Shown here piece by piece: positions 38,120 to 46,700 of a stretch of 64,000 bases of DNA. The position numbers and the translations under genes are program-made. Within the stretch, counting starts at the first letter, position 1. Each line of letters opens with the position of its first letter. The DNA lies in assembly GCF_001808955.1 (NCBI RefSeq), contig NZ_KV795235.1, positions 84,844-148,843 on the forward strand, given 5' to 3'. Source of the DNA: Rothia sp. HMSC078H08 (GTDB taxonomy: Bacteria > Actinomycetota > Actinomycetes > Actinomycetales > Micrococcaceae). A model generated the notes under the pieces. The model was not told the DNA's origin. It saw nothing but the letters and a program-made list of their open reading frames with translations, and did not search any database.

Positions 38120-38538
38120 GTATTAAGTCCGGGGTATGTGTGAGGTTGAAGAATGATATGCGCACCGCGTATTGAGGTGGTGAGTGTTTATGCACTCTGA
38201 CCTCTATGGGCGCACTGTTTATGCTATCGATTCTGTGCGCTAGGTAATAGGGAAAAAGTCTCATCTGCAGCAAGTATTTTTAACCAGTGCCGGGATATGT
38301 TTCAGGTTCTGAAAAACTCTTTCAAAACTCACAGTTTTGGTACCTGTGGGCAGGTATGACCTGGCATTATTGTTTCTGTCTAAAACACATTCGGCATTTA
38401 GCGCACGCAGGATATGTGGCACCCGTCTCATATACTTTCGTTTGAGGGTATAAAGATACGGCGTTGCCACCGCAGACCGGCAACGATCGCCGGCACCTGC
38501 GTCCGCTCACTCGACAACCCGAAAGGGCGTATAGCCTC
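38120..38538. promoter_or_regulatory. 419-base divergent control region of the alpha-glucoside locus with two perfect dyads
   Basis: Between the divergent phosphatase-fold and PTS genes. CAAAACTCACAGTTTTG (38323-38339; 7-bp arms, 3-base centre) is followed one base later by TACCTGTGGGCAGGTA (38341-38356; 6-bp arms, 4-base centre). They are candidate operators, most simply for the RpiR-type regulator encoded downstream of the PTS gene. No gene is seen in the region. Confidence 0.5.
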
Positions 38539-40176
38539 ATGATGGAAAAAGTACAGAGGTTCGGCTCTGCCATGCTGGCACCCGTTCTTCTCTTCGCATT
38601 CGCTGGCCTCGCGGTCGGTATTGCGATCATTGCACAGAACGGCGACCTGATTCCCCTCGCTGCTGACAAGGAAAGCGCGTGGAACCACTTCTGGTCCGTT
38701 TGGGAGTCCGGCGCATGGACCGTCTTCAACCAGATGGAACTGCTCTTCGTGATCGGTCTGCCCATTGCACTGGCAAAGACCGCTAACGCACGTGCAGTGA
38801 TGGAAGCTGCAATGGTCTACCTGACCTTCAACTACTTCGTCGGCGCCATGCTCAAGGTATGGGGCAAGGGCGGCACCGGTTTCTTCGACCTGGACTACAC
38901 CACCGACATCTCTAAGAGCGCGGCAGGTACCGGTCTGAAGATGATCGCCGGTATCAAGACCATGGACACCGGTATCTTCGGTGCAATCATCATCTCTGCA
39001 ATCGTGGTGTGGGTACACAACCGCTGGTTCGACAAGAAGCTGCCCGACTTCCTCGGTATCTTCCAGGGTTCCCAGTACGTCTACGGCGTCTGCTTCTTCC
39101 TGATGATGCCCGTGGCATTCCTGTTCTCCTGGCTGTGGCCCTACGCTCAGCACGGCATCTCCTCCCTGCAGGGCTTCTTCATCGCATCCGGCGCACTCGG
39201 CGTGTGGGTTTACACCTTCCTCGAGCGCTTCCTGATTCCGACCGGTCTGCACCACTTTATCTACTCCCCGTTCGTCTTCGGTAATGTTGTTACCCCGAAC
39301 GGTATTGCTAAGGACTGGCCGACCCACCTGACCGAGTTCGCAAAGAGCGACAAGCCCCTGAAGGAACTGTTCCCCGGCGGCGGCTTCGCACTGCACGGTA
39401 ACTCCAAGGTCTTTGCACCCATCGGTATCGCAGCGGCGTTCTACACCACTGCTCGTCCCGAGAAGCGCAAGGAAGTTCTCGCTCTGATGATCCCCGTCTG
39501 CCTCACCGCGATCCTGATTGGTATCACCGAGCCCCTCGAGTTCACCTTCCTGTTCCTGGCACCCCCGCTGTTCCTGGTCCACGCAATCCTGGCAGCATCC
39601 ATGGCAGCAATCATGTACCAGCTGGGTCTGGTTGGTTACATGGGTGGCGGTCTGCTCGACTTCCTGTTCCAGAACTGGATCCCGCTGTGGGCAAACCACT
39701 CCGGCACCTACCTCATGCAGATTGGTGTGGGCCTGTGCTTCACCGTCCTGTACTTCCTGATCTTCCGCTTCATGATTCTGAAGTTTGACTTCAAGACCCC
39801 CGGTCGTGAAGAAGACGGCGGCGAGACCAAGCTCTACAGCAAGGCAGAGTACAAGGCAGCTAAGGCTGCTGAGAAGAACGGCGGCGCAGCTGCTGAGTCC
39901 GCTGACGGCGACCTCTACGCACCCCGTGCAGCTGGCTTCCTCGAACTGCTCGGTGGCGCAGAGAACATCACCACCGTGAACAACTGCGCAACCCGCCTGC
40001 GTGTCTCCGTTGCTGATGAGTCCCTCGTCAGCCCCTCGGATGCAGACTTCAAGAATGCAGGCGCTCTGGGTCTGGTCCGTAAGGGCAAGGCATTCCAGGT
40101 TATCGTCGGCATGGATGTTCCCCAGGTTCGCGAGCGTTTCGAGACCATGGTGAACGAAGCTAAGACCCTCTCCTAA
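38539..40176 (+). CDS. PTS alpha-glucoside-type transporter subunit EIICB
   Basis: Membrane permease of the glucose-superfamily phosphotransferase system that imports and phosphorylates a sugar. 545 residues: an EIIC domain (about 1-425) with FGSAMLAPVLLFAFAGLAVG, the sugar-site block IPTGLHHFIYSPFVFG and GITEPLEFTFLFLAPPLFLV; a charged linker (about 430-475); and an EIIB domain with the phosphorylatable cysteine in TTVNNCATRLRVSVAD. No EIIA domain is attached, so phosphate must come from a separate EIIA. The ATG at 38539 fits the first membrane block; AAAGGG is rather far upstream. Neighbouring GH13 genes point to maltose/isomaltose-type substrates. Confidence 0.88.
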   Translation: MMEKVQRFGSAMLAPVLLFAFAGLAVGIAIIAQNGDLIPLAADKESAWNHFWSVWESGAWTVFNQMELLFVIGLPIALAKTANARAVMEAAMVYLTFNYFVGAMLKVWGKGGTGFFDLDYTTDISKSAAGTGLKMIAGIKTMDTGIFGAIIISAIVVWVHNRWFDKKLPDFLGIFQGSQYVYGVCFFLMMPVAFLFSWLWPYAQHGISSLQGFFIASGALGVWVYTFLERFLIPTGLHHFIYSPFVFGNVVTPNGIAKDWPTHLTEFAKSDKPLKELFPGGGFALHGNSKVFAPIGIAAAFYTTARPEKRKEVLALMIPVCLTAILIGITEPLEFTFLFLAPPLFLVHAILAASMAAIMYQLGLVGYMGGGLLDFLFQNWIPLWANHSGTYLMQIGVGLCFTVLYFLIFRFMILKFDFKTPGREEDGGETKLYSKAEYKAAKAAEKNGGAAAESADGDLYAPRAAGFLELLGGAENITTVNNCATRLRVSVADESLVSPSDADFKNAGALGLVRKGKAFQVIVGMDVPQVRERFETMVNEAKTLS

Positions 40177-40227
40177 GAGGAATCAGCTTTCAACCGTCTG
40201 ACGGCATAACGCCTCATAAGGTATAGA

Positions 40228-40269
40228 CTTCGCCGGCGGTATCGGATAACACCGATGCCGCCGGCGAAG
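40228..40269 (+). terminator. terminator after the PTS gene
   Basis: 18-base arms CTTCGCCGGCGGTATCGG/CCGATGCCGCCGGCGAAG with one mismatch around ATAACA. The remaining spacer to 40412 holds the promoter region of the regulator. Confidence 0.85.
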
Positions 40270-40412
40270 CTGTATCCAGGCTCGCACCCGGACTCAAATC
40301 TGCACGAGGCACCCACCCAAAGTGAGAGACGACCAACCTCGCCCACCCTGGCCGATGACCCTAGAGCGTGTACTATTTATATATTGCTCACCATCGGATT
40401 CAGGAGCTTTGA

Positions 40413-41231
40413 GTGGATTTACAAGACGTCGTGAATGCGAACCAGCACCGATTCAGTGAAACTGAACGGGAAATTTTGGCATTCATGCTAGAAAATGAAG
40501 AGTTCGTTGCGGAGTCAACGATCAACTCTTTGGCACATAAAACTTATACTTCGACCAGCTCAATTATCCGCCTGACGAAGAAGCTGAACTTCTCCGGATT
40601 TGCTGAGTTGAAGTACTTCATTAAGTCCTCTCTGAACCGCAGCGAACCCTTCAACCCGCGGTTCATTGAGAGCGGCCGCGAAGACATTCAGCGCACCTAT
40701 GACTACCTCGAGCACATGGAGCTGAGCGGACTGCTCAAGCGCATCCATGAGGCTCGCACTGTGTACTGCTTCGGTACCGGCTACGCTCAGCGCAATGCTG
40801 TGCAGGAATTTACCAAGTCCATGCAGGTCTGCGGTAAGTTCTGCCAGGTCATCCCGGCACGTAATGAGTTCGAAAGCGCCATGAACAATATGACCCAGGA
40901 CGACGTGGTCATCATTGTGTCCTTCTCCGGTCAGACCGAGAACATGCGCGAACACATTAAGATGCTGGCGCTACGCCGCATCCCCATGATTGCGGTGACC
41001 GCCATTGGTGTGAACTACATGTCCTCGCACGCCGAGTACTCCCTGCACTACCAGACGACCCCCACCCAGATCAGCACCCAGCGTAAGCCCTACTACTCTT
41101 TTGTTGCGCTGTCGGTGCTGCTGGACTACATCGTGCGCCGTTACATTGAACACGTTGAGAATGAGCGCCGCGAATCCCTACAGGACCAGGTGGATGACGC
41201 CCTCAACGCTGGGGATGAAACCGACGCCTGA
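40413..41231 (+). CDS. MurR/RpiR-family transcriptional regulator
   Basis: 272 residues. N-terminal RpiR-type helix-turn-helix (about 1-75) with FSETEREILAFMLENEEFVA and TYTSTSSIIRLTKKLNFSG; C-terminal SIS domain (about 110-245) with RTVYCFGTGYAQRNAVQEF and DVVIIVSFSGQTENMREHI, which normally senses a phosphosugar. GTG start with AGGAG 6 bases upstream. Lying directly downstream of the PTS gene, it most likely controls this locus in response to the phosphorylated alpha-glucoside, perhaps through the dyads at 38323-38356. Activator or repressor cannot be told. Confidence 0.88.
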   Translation: MDLQDVVNANQHRFSETEREILAFMLENEEFVAESTINSLAHKTYTSTSSIIRLTKKLNFSGFAELKYFIKSSLNRSEPFNPRFIESGREDIQRTYDYLEHMELSGLLKRIHEARTVYCFGTGYAQRNAVQEFTKSMQVCGKFCQVIPARNEFESAMNNMTQDDVVIIVSFSGQTENMREHIKMLALRRIPMIAVTAIGVNYMSSHAEYSLHYQTTPTQISTQRKPYYSFVALSVLLDYIVRRYIEHVENERRESLQDQVDDALNAGDETDA

Positions 41232-41318
41232 TAAGGCATTACTGTGCCCACCTGCTCCTTCACTCACTCCTCCTGAATCCGACCGAATCCGCCTGAGACC
41301 ATCTGAAAGAGACACCCA

Positions 41319-41777
41319 GTGACCGCAATTTTCGCGCTCATCGAAAACACCGAGAAGATGCGTAAGTACCTGTTCTGGTACCTCATGATCATCCCCGCGC
41401 TGCTACTGCTGTGGATTGTGCTGGGTGCAGCGAACTCCCAGATGGACTTCCAAGCAGCCCTGAAGATTCCCTTCTTCACCGTGGCATTCCTGAACGCATG
41501 CCTCAGCCTGTTGCTGGGCGGCACCCTCAAGCTCGCGGGTGCAGAGAACGAACGCACCGAACGAGCCTACGCCCTGTACCTGACCATTCTGTTGGTCATC
41601 ATCGGTAACCTGCCCGGCGCGATTCTGAGCTTCTTCCTCTTCCGCTCCCTGCGCTTCGGCAACCTGGAAGGCGAGCTGGCGCCCAAGTACCGCTGGGCGC
41701 TTCTGCCCGCCCTGGTCTTCTACGTACTGGTGACCGTAGTGCTGCTCGTCGCCAACATCGCAATGTGGTCGAAGTAA
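41319..41777 (+). CDS. hypothetical membrane protein, four predicted helices
   Basis: Unrecognised. 152 residues with four hydrophobic segments: YLFWYLMIIPALLLLWIVLG, IPFFTVAFLNACLSLLLGGT, LYLTILLVIIGNLPGAILSF and WALLPALVFYVLVTVVLLVA. No signal peptide, no charged motif suggesting transport or catalysis. GTG start with GAAAGAGACACC upstream. It lies between the RpiR-type regulator and the helicase-like gene, all on the plus strand; 87 bases after the regulator. It could be cotranscribed with either neighbour. Confidence 0.7.
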   Translation: MTAIFALIENTEKMRKYLFWYLMIIPALLLLWIVLGAANSQMDFQAALKIPFFTVAFLNACLSLLLGGTLKLAGAENERTERAYALYLTILLVIIGNLPGAILSFFLFRSLRFGNLEGELAPKYRWALLPALVFYVLVTVVLLVANIAMWSK

Positions 41778-41900
41778 GCACCCGGCGTATTAAGCACATC
41801 GGCGCATTAAGCACGCAGGCGCGCACTGACACCCGCCCCGCTTGAAACACAGCATGAGGCACACCGGGCAGAGGACCCCGGAAGAACCACCATCTTCGGT

Positions 41901-41920
41901 GTGTACGCGCAAACGTACAC
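41901..41920. promoter_or_regulatory. perfect dyad upstream of the helicase-like gene
   Basis: GTGTACG-CGCAAA-CGTACAC: 7-bp perfect arms, 28 bases before the chosen start of the helicase-like gene. It does not match the actinobacterial LexA box (CGAAC-N4-GTTCG). Confidence 0.35.
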
Positions 41921-41948
41921 CGCACTGACCCACAAGGACACTCACGAC

Positions 41949-44900
41949 GTGAACCAGATTCCCGAGCCTACCGACGCGCAACACGCACCCGGCGCCCCGG
42001 CTGATACCGCTCAGCCCGCCGCAGCCGCCGCGACCTCAGCAGAGGAAACCCACGAAGTAGCCGACGAAATCAACATCGCCGAGCTGCCCGCACACCTGAA
42101 CCCCGCCCACGAGGACTTTGACCCCTCGGCGGGGCTTGAGCGCTGGGCGGAACAGATGGACGTCTACACCGGTCCCGACGCGATGCTCGACTTCAACCAG
42201 GTCGACTACGTGCACATCGACCTGTCCGAGGCGAACCCCTCCGGCCTGGCACAGCTGCTCGCCGGACGTAAGACCCGCCTCTCCACGATTCTGCGCGACA
42301 AGTCGCAGCTGGAGGCGGGCATGCGTTCCGCACGCACCCTGCGCACCAAGATTTACGAACTCGCCACCGACCACGGCCTGGACTCCGGCTACTTCGTGGC
42401 GGGTACCGCCTCCTGGCTGTCGCACGACACCCGCGAGGATGCTGCCGCCTACGAGAAGCGCTTCATCGCGCCGATTCTCATGGCGCCGCTGAGCATCACC
42501 CCGCACCCGAAGGACGACGACTTCGAGCTGCGCCTCGCCGGTTCTGCACGCCTGAACCCGGCGATGGTCCGACAGATCAAGCAGGAATACGGCATCGACC
42601 TGGGCACCATGGATGTGGCGCAGCTGGCGAACTCCATGTCCCGTCTGGACCCCGAGCCGGTCATTGAACGTATGCGCGCCTCAGCAGGCCGTATTCCGGG
42701 CATGACCATCGAGTCGAAGTACTTCATCTCGACCTTTGCTGACCTGAAGGAAAGCCTGGGCGAACTGCCGCACACCGCCATCACCCCGCTGGTTCGTGAC
42801 CTGGCGGCGCTGAAGGTGCCCGGCGTGAAGCCGCGCGAGCTCAACGCCCACAACCTGCAGCCGCCCCTGGACCAGCGTGACCCGGCAGAGGAAATGCTCC
42901 TGCTGGACGCGGATGCGAACGCCCAGGAAATTGTCGACACCGCGGTCAGCGGATTCTCCTTCACCATCACTGCGGCGCCCGGCACCGAGCCGCTGCGTAC
43001 CGCCGTGAATATTGCATCCGCCCTGATGGGTCGCGGTAAATCCGTGCTCGTGGTGGGCGAGAAGCGCTCCACCCTCGCTGAATTCTCGGCGTTGCTCAAG
43101 CGCACCGGTATTGAGAGCCTGCGCTACGACCTGCTTGCCGAGCACGATGCTGAGGCTCAGCGCGCCGAGTTCATTCGCGCAATCGTGCGTAATGAGGGCG
43201 CCGAAGAGCCTAACTCTGAGGACCTGAACGAAGAGCTTGTGGCGACCCGTGCCGCGCTGCTCGACCACACTCGTGCCCTGCTGAACAAGGACGCCAACTG
43301 GCAGATTTCTGTCTACTCGGCGCTGCAGCGTCTGGCTGAGCTGACCGCCTCCGAGGACGGCCCGGCAACCCGCGTGCGTTTTGACCGCCCTATGCTCGAT
43401 TCGCTCTTGGAGCGTGAGCAGGTGCGTGCCGAGCTGGTGCGTCTGGGTGAGATTGATGGTTTTGCGGCGGCTTCGCGCACCTCCCCGTGGTACCGTGCCC
43501 GCCTGGTCAATGACGAGGAAGCCGCCGAGGCGTACGCCCTGGTCATTACCCTCAAGTCCTCCCTGCTGAACCTGCGTGAGGCGATGAACCAGACCAGCGC
43601 CATGCTGGGTCTGCGCCGCGGCCGCACCATCGCTGAGTGGGAGTCGCAGCTGGCGATTCTGATGCGTATCCGTGAGACGCTCAAGCGTTTCCGTGCGGAT
43701 GTCTACGACCGCCCGGTGACCGACCTGATTGCGGCGACTGCCTCCGGTTCGTGGCGCCGTGAGAACGGCATCGAGATGAGCAGTATGCAGCGTTCCCGCC
43801 TGCGCCGCGCGGCGAAGGAATACATCCTGCCCGGCGTGAATATCGGTGACCTGCACGAGCAGCTGAAGGTGGTTCAGGCTGAGCGTGCCGAGTGGATTCG
43901 CCACATTGAGGCGCCCCGCACCCCGCAGATTCCGGAGAACCTGGACCAGCTGGCTGCAGCCCTGAACTCTCTGGTGTCTGAGCTGGCGGGTCTGGGTATT
44001 GTTCTTGCGGATACCATTGAGGGCACCGACTTCGTGCGCACCGACCTGGATGCTCTGGATGCGCGCCTGGATGCCCTCATGGCGGACCGCGTGCTGCTCA
44101 TGACCCTGCCGGAGCGTGACGCCCTGACTCAGAAGCTGCGTGAGCGCGGCCTGTCGGAGTTGCTCGATGACCTGTACGCGCGTCAGGTTCCGACTGAGGT
44201 TGTTTCCGATGAGCTGGAGCTTGCCTGGTGGCAGTCTGCCCTGGAGTTCTTGCTGCAGCATCACGAGGGTAAGCTGCTGGATGGCGACCGCCTGCGCGAT
44301 ACGGAGTCCCGTTTCCGCCGTGCCGACTACGCCCACATGACCAGCGCCCCGGCGCGTCTGCTGGCGAAGGTTGCGCGCGTGTGGACCGAGCGTATTGAGT
44401 CTGAGCACGACCAGGCGGCGTACCTGAAGAGCCAGCTGCGCGGCTACGAGTTCGTGCTCGAAGAGCTGCTGACTCACGCCCCGGTCATGGCGCGTACCCT
44501 GTTTCCGCTGTGGACGGCGAGCCCGTTCGCCCTTGCGCGTAAGGTTCCCGCCTCCATGCGTTTTGATACGGTGCTGCTGCTGGACTCCGAGTCGACCCCG
44601 CTGGCAGCGAACCTGCCAGCGATTACCCGCGCCGACCAGGTGATTGCCCTGGGCGACCCGCACTCGGGTTACCCCTCGCCGTTCATCGTGTCTGCGCCGA
44701 CTTTCGGCGCTCCCGAGCCGACCGACGAGCAACTGGACAGCACCTTCGACGTGCTCGCTACCGTACTGCCCAACCGCACCCTGGCGATGCTGCACCGCAG
44801 CATGGACCCGGTGATTCTCGACTACCTGAACCGTGAGTTCTACGGTTCGCAGCTGCATGCGACTCCGGTGAGCCGCGCCTCCGCCCAGCCTGCCGGTTCG

Positions 44901-45902
44901 CTGACCGTTGAGTACATTGATACTCGCGGTAAGGTCAGCGATAACGCGAACCTGGATTCGCCCGGTGTTGAGGTGGAGCGCGTCACGAACCTGGTGCTGG
45001 AGCACGCGTACCGCACCCCGGACCGTTCGCTGGCGGTTGTGACGGCTAGCCCGAAGCACGCTCAGCGTGTGGCTGAGTCGGTGCGTCACGCCCTGAGCCT
45101 GTACCCGCAGCTGGCGCCGTTCTTCGCCGCCGGTGAGGAATCTTTCCGCGTGGTCGATCTGACCCGCGCTGAGAGCCTTGAGCGCGATACCGTGATTTTC
45201 TCCCTGGGTGTGGGCCGTGCCCGCCTGGGTCAGGCGTCCTACGATTTGGGTCAGCTGTCTGCTGAGCACGGTCGCCAGGGCTTTGTGGTGGCGTTGACTC
45301 GTGCACGCCGTGCCCTGCGCATTGTCTCGTGCATTGACCCCTCCGAGCTGGACCCGCAGAAGCTGCATCATGGCGCGGTGGATTTCTACCACCTGCTGCG
45401 TGAACACGCGGAACGTCAGGCGCGTGAAGAGGTGGAAGCGAAGGCACAGCGCGTGCCGGAGACCCTGCCGCGTAACGCGTTCTTGGCCGTCGACGACGCG
45501 GACACCCCGGATTTGGGCGACTGGCTGCTGAACGATTTGGTGGCGCGTCTGCAGGCTCGCGGTGTGCGTGTGACCCGCGGTGAGGGCGATATCGCTCTGA
45601 TTGCGCACGCCCCGGAGAAGCTGGCGGCTGAGCCGGTTCCCGCGCTGGGTGTGGCTCCCGTGGTCTCTTCGAACCCGAGTGTTCCGGCGGCTATGCCGCT
45701 GGTGGCGTGCTCCGATGGTGAGCCGAATTATGCGCGTGCTTCGGTGCGTGAGCGTACCCGCCTGGTGCCGGAGCGTCTGAGCCGCACGGGCTGGAACTAC
45801 ATTACGCTGGGCACCCTGGAAGTATTTGCTGATCCGGACGCCGTGGTGGCGCGCGTGCTGCACTACCTGGATATGGACGAGGATGCTGAGGTCCGTGGCT
45901 AG
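41949..45902 (+). CDS. large helicase-like protein (superfamily I type) with degenerate P-loop
   Basis: 1,317 residues. After an acidic/Ala-rich N-terminus comes a region of unknown fold, then a helicase-like core. The Walker A position reads TITAAPGTEPLRTAVNIASA, lacking the GKT/GKS lysine; the strand VLVVGEKRSTLAEFSALL follows. Walker B reads FDTVLLLDSES instead of DEAS/DEAH. Late motifs look intact: VVDLTRAESLERDTVIFSLG and FVVALTRARRALRIVS. A C-terminal domain (about 1180-1317) ends with ITLGTLEVFADPDAVVARVL, recalling nuclease-like tails of related actinobacterial proteins (from memory). GTG at 41949 has AAGGAC upstream. Possibly a nucleic-acid-binding protein without ATP-driven activity. 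Confidence 0.7.
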   Translation: MNQIPEPTDAQHAPGAPADTAQPAAAAATSAEETHEVADEINIAELPAHLNPAHEDFDPSAGLERWAEQMDVYTGPDAMLDFNQVDYVHIDLSEANPSGLAQLLAGRKTRLSTILRDKSQLEAGMRSARTLRTKIYELATDHGLDSGYFVAGTASWLSHDTREDAAAYEKRFIAPILMAPLSITPHPKDDDFELRLAGSARLNPAMVRQIKQEYGIDLGTMDVAQLANSMSRLDPEPVIERMRASAGRIPGMTIESKYFISTFADLKESLGELPHTAITPLVRDLAALKVPGVKPRELNAHNLQPPLDQRDPAEEMLLLDADANAQEIVDTAVSGFSFTITAAPGTEPLRTAVNIASALMGRGKSVLVVGEKRSTLAEFSALLKRTGIESLRYDLLAEHDAEAQRAEFIRAIVRNEGAEEPNSEDLNEELVATRAALLDHTRALLNKDANWQISVYSALQRLAELTASEDGPATRVRFDRPMLDSLLEREQVRAELVRLGEIDGFAAASRTSPWYRARLVNDEEAAEAYALVITLKSSLLNLREAMNQTSAMLGLRRGRTIAEWESQLAILMRIRETLKRFRADVYDRPVTDLIAATASGSWRRENGIEMSSMQRSRLRRAAKEYILPGVNIGDLHEQLKVVQAERAEWIRHIEAPRTPQIPENLDQLAAALNSLVSELAGLGIVLADTIEGTDFVRTDLDALDARLDALMADRVLLMTLPERDALTQKLRERGLSELLDDLYARQVPTEVVSDELELAWWQSALEFLLQHHEGKLLDGDRLRDTESRFRRADYAHMTSAPARLLAKVARVWTERIESEHDQAAYLKSQLRGYEFVLEELLTHAPVMARTLFPLWTASPFALARKVPASMRFDTVLLLDSESTPLAANLPAITRADQVIALGDPHSGYPSPFIVSAPTFGAPEPTDEQLDSTFDVLATVLPNRTLAMLHRSMDPVILDYLNREFYGSQLHATPVSRASAQPAGSLTVEYIDTRGKVSDNANLDSPGVEVERVTNLVLEHAYRTPDRSLAVVTASPKHAQRVAESVRHALSLYPQLAPFFAAGEESFRVVDLTRAESLERDTVIFSLGVGRARLGQASYDLGQLSAEHGRQGFVVALTRARRALRIVSCIDPSELDPQKLHHGAVDFYHLLREHAERQAREEVEAKAQRVPETLPRNAFLAVDDADTPDLGDWLLNDLVARLQARGVRVTRGEGDIALIAHAPEKLAAEPVPALGVAPVVSSNPSVPAAMPLVACSDGEPNYARASVRERTRLVPERLSRTGWNYITLGTLEVFADPDAVVARVLHYLDMDEDAEVRG

Positions 45903-46197
45903 CTATTCGTCAACGCCGAAGCCGCGCCGTGGGCACCGTCGTGTGAGCGGCGGCGGCTCGGTGAGCGGGGCTGAGCCTCTGCTGGTGGGCGTGACGACGC
46001 CTCCGGTTGTGGCTTCGGGTACTTCCTCTGCCGCGGGGGCTTCCCCGAAGAAAGCTGATGCCCAGAAGCAGAACCCCCAGAAGGCGAGTTCTCAGAAAGC
46101 GGCTGCTTCTGCGCAGCCGCTGACCCCGGAGGAGCGTGAGCGTCTGGAATGGATGCGTCAGCAGCGTCCTCCGCACTGGGGTAACAATATCGTGTAG
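45895..46197 (+). CDS. small basic protein coupled to the helicase-like gene
   Basis: Unrecognised. 100 residues; its GTG start overlaps the end of the helicase-like gene by 8 bases with GAGG upstream, so translation is coupled. The N-terminus is basic (KPRRGHRRVSGGG), the middle is Ala/Ser/Lys-rich with the repeated sequence QKQNPQKASSQKAA, and the C-terminus LTPEERERLEWMRQQRPPHW is the only well-formed motif; I recall similar endings in other Micrococcales. A role with the helicase-like protein is inferred only from coupling. Confidence 0.7.
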   Translation: MASYSSTPKPRRGHRRVSGGGSVSGAEPLLVGVTTPPVVASGTSSAAGASPKKADAQKQNPQKASSQKAAASAQPLTPEERERLEWMRQQRPPHWGNNIV

Positions 46198-46231
46198 CGT
46201 CTTCCTGCGGGAGAGCACTTCTTAAAACGCC

Positions 46232-46269
46232 GAGGGGCGGGGCAACGTGTGTTGCTCCGCCCCTCTTTT
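46232..46269 (+). terminator. terminator after the helicase-like operon
   Basis: GAGGGGCGG-GGCAAC paired with GTTGC-T-CCGCCCCTC, followed by TTTTG; it may also serve the converging FmdB gene. Confidence 0.85.
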
Positions 46270-46289
46270 GGGCTGGTGTGGGACCCCGT

Positions 46290-46475
46290 TTAGGAGTTGC
46301 CCTTGTCGGTGCTGTAGAAGCCGGAACCTTTGAAGGTCACTCCGACGGTGTTGTAGCGCTTGCGCAGGGTTTCTTCGCCGCACTGCGGGCAGATGCGCAG
46401 TGCATCGTCGCTAAAGGACTGGCGCTGTTCAAAGACGTGGTTGCAATTCTTGCACTGGTAAACGTAGACCGGCAT
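46290..46475 (-). CDS. FmdB-family zinc ribbon protein
   Basis: 61 residues with two CxxC pairs: CKNC (C8, C11) and CPQC (C29, C32), the FmdB/putative regulatory zinc ribbon pattern starting MPVYVYQC. The C-terminal part ends TFKGSGFYSTDKGNS, where FKGSGFYxTD is the usual signature. Function is unknown in the family. It follows the 5-FTHF cyclo-ligase gene on the minus strand after 225 AT-richer bases that contain no gene, the same pairing seen in other Actinobacteria. Confidence 0.9.
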   Translation of the reverse strand: MPVYVYQCKNCNHVFEQRQSFSDDALRICPQCGEETLRKRYNTVGVTFKGSGFYSTDKGNS

Positions 46476-46700
46476 TTTGTCCTTCTGTATCCGTTTTCGC
46501 TGGGATGGTTTATTAACGTGGTTTGAGTGTACCGCTTTTGAAACGCTCTGGGCTATTTGCGGTTTCTTCTCAAAAAGCTATTTCTGGTTTCTTTTTGCCT
46601 TTTTCCTGAGCGATTTTGGTCGTGTGTTCCTGCATATCTTTGAGCTTTTGCATGAAGATTTGGGGTGTCAATCAGGAGGTGGGCGGTGCTGGTCAACCGG

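Noticed and set aside
42681..45863. 1,060-codon open frame on the minus strand
   Set aside because: Antisense of the helicase-like gene; the product is Arg/Gln/His-rich without motifs, and the plus strand has coupled start, ribosome binding site and superfamily motifs.
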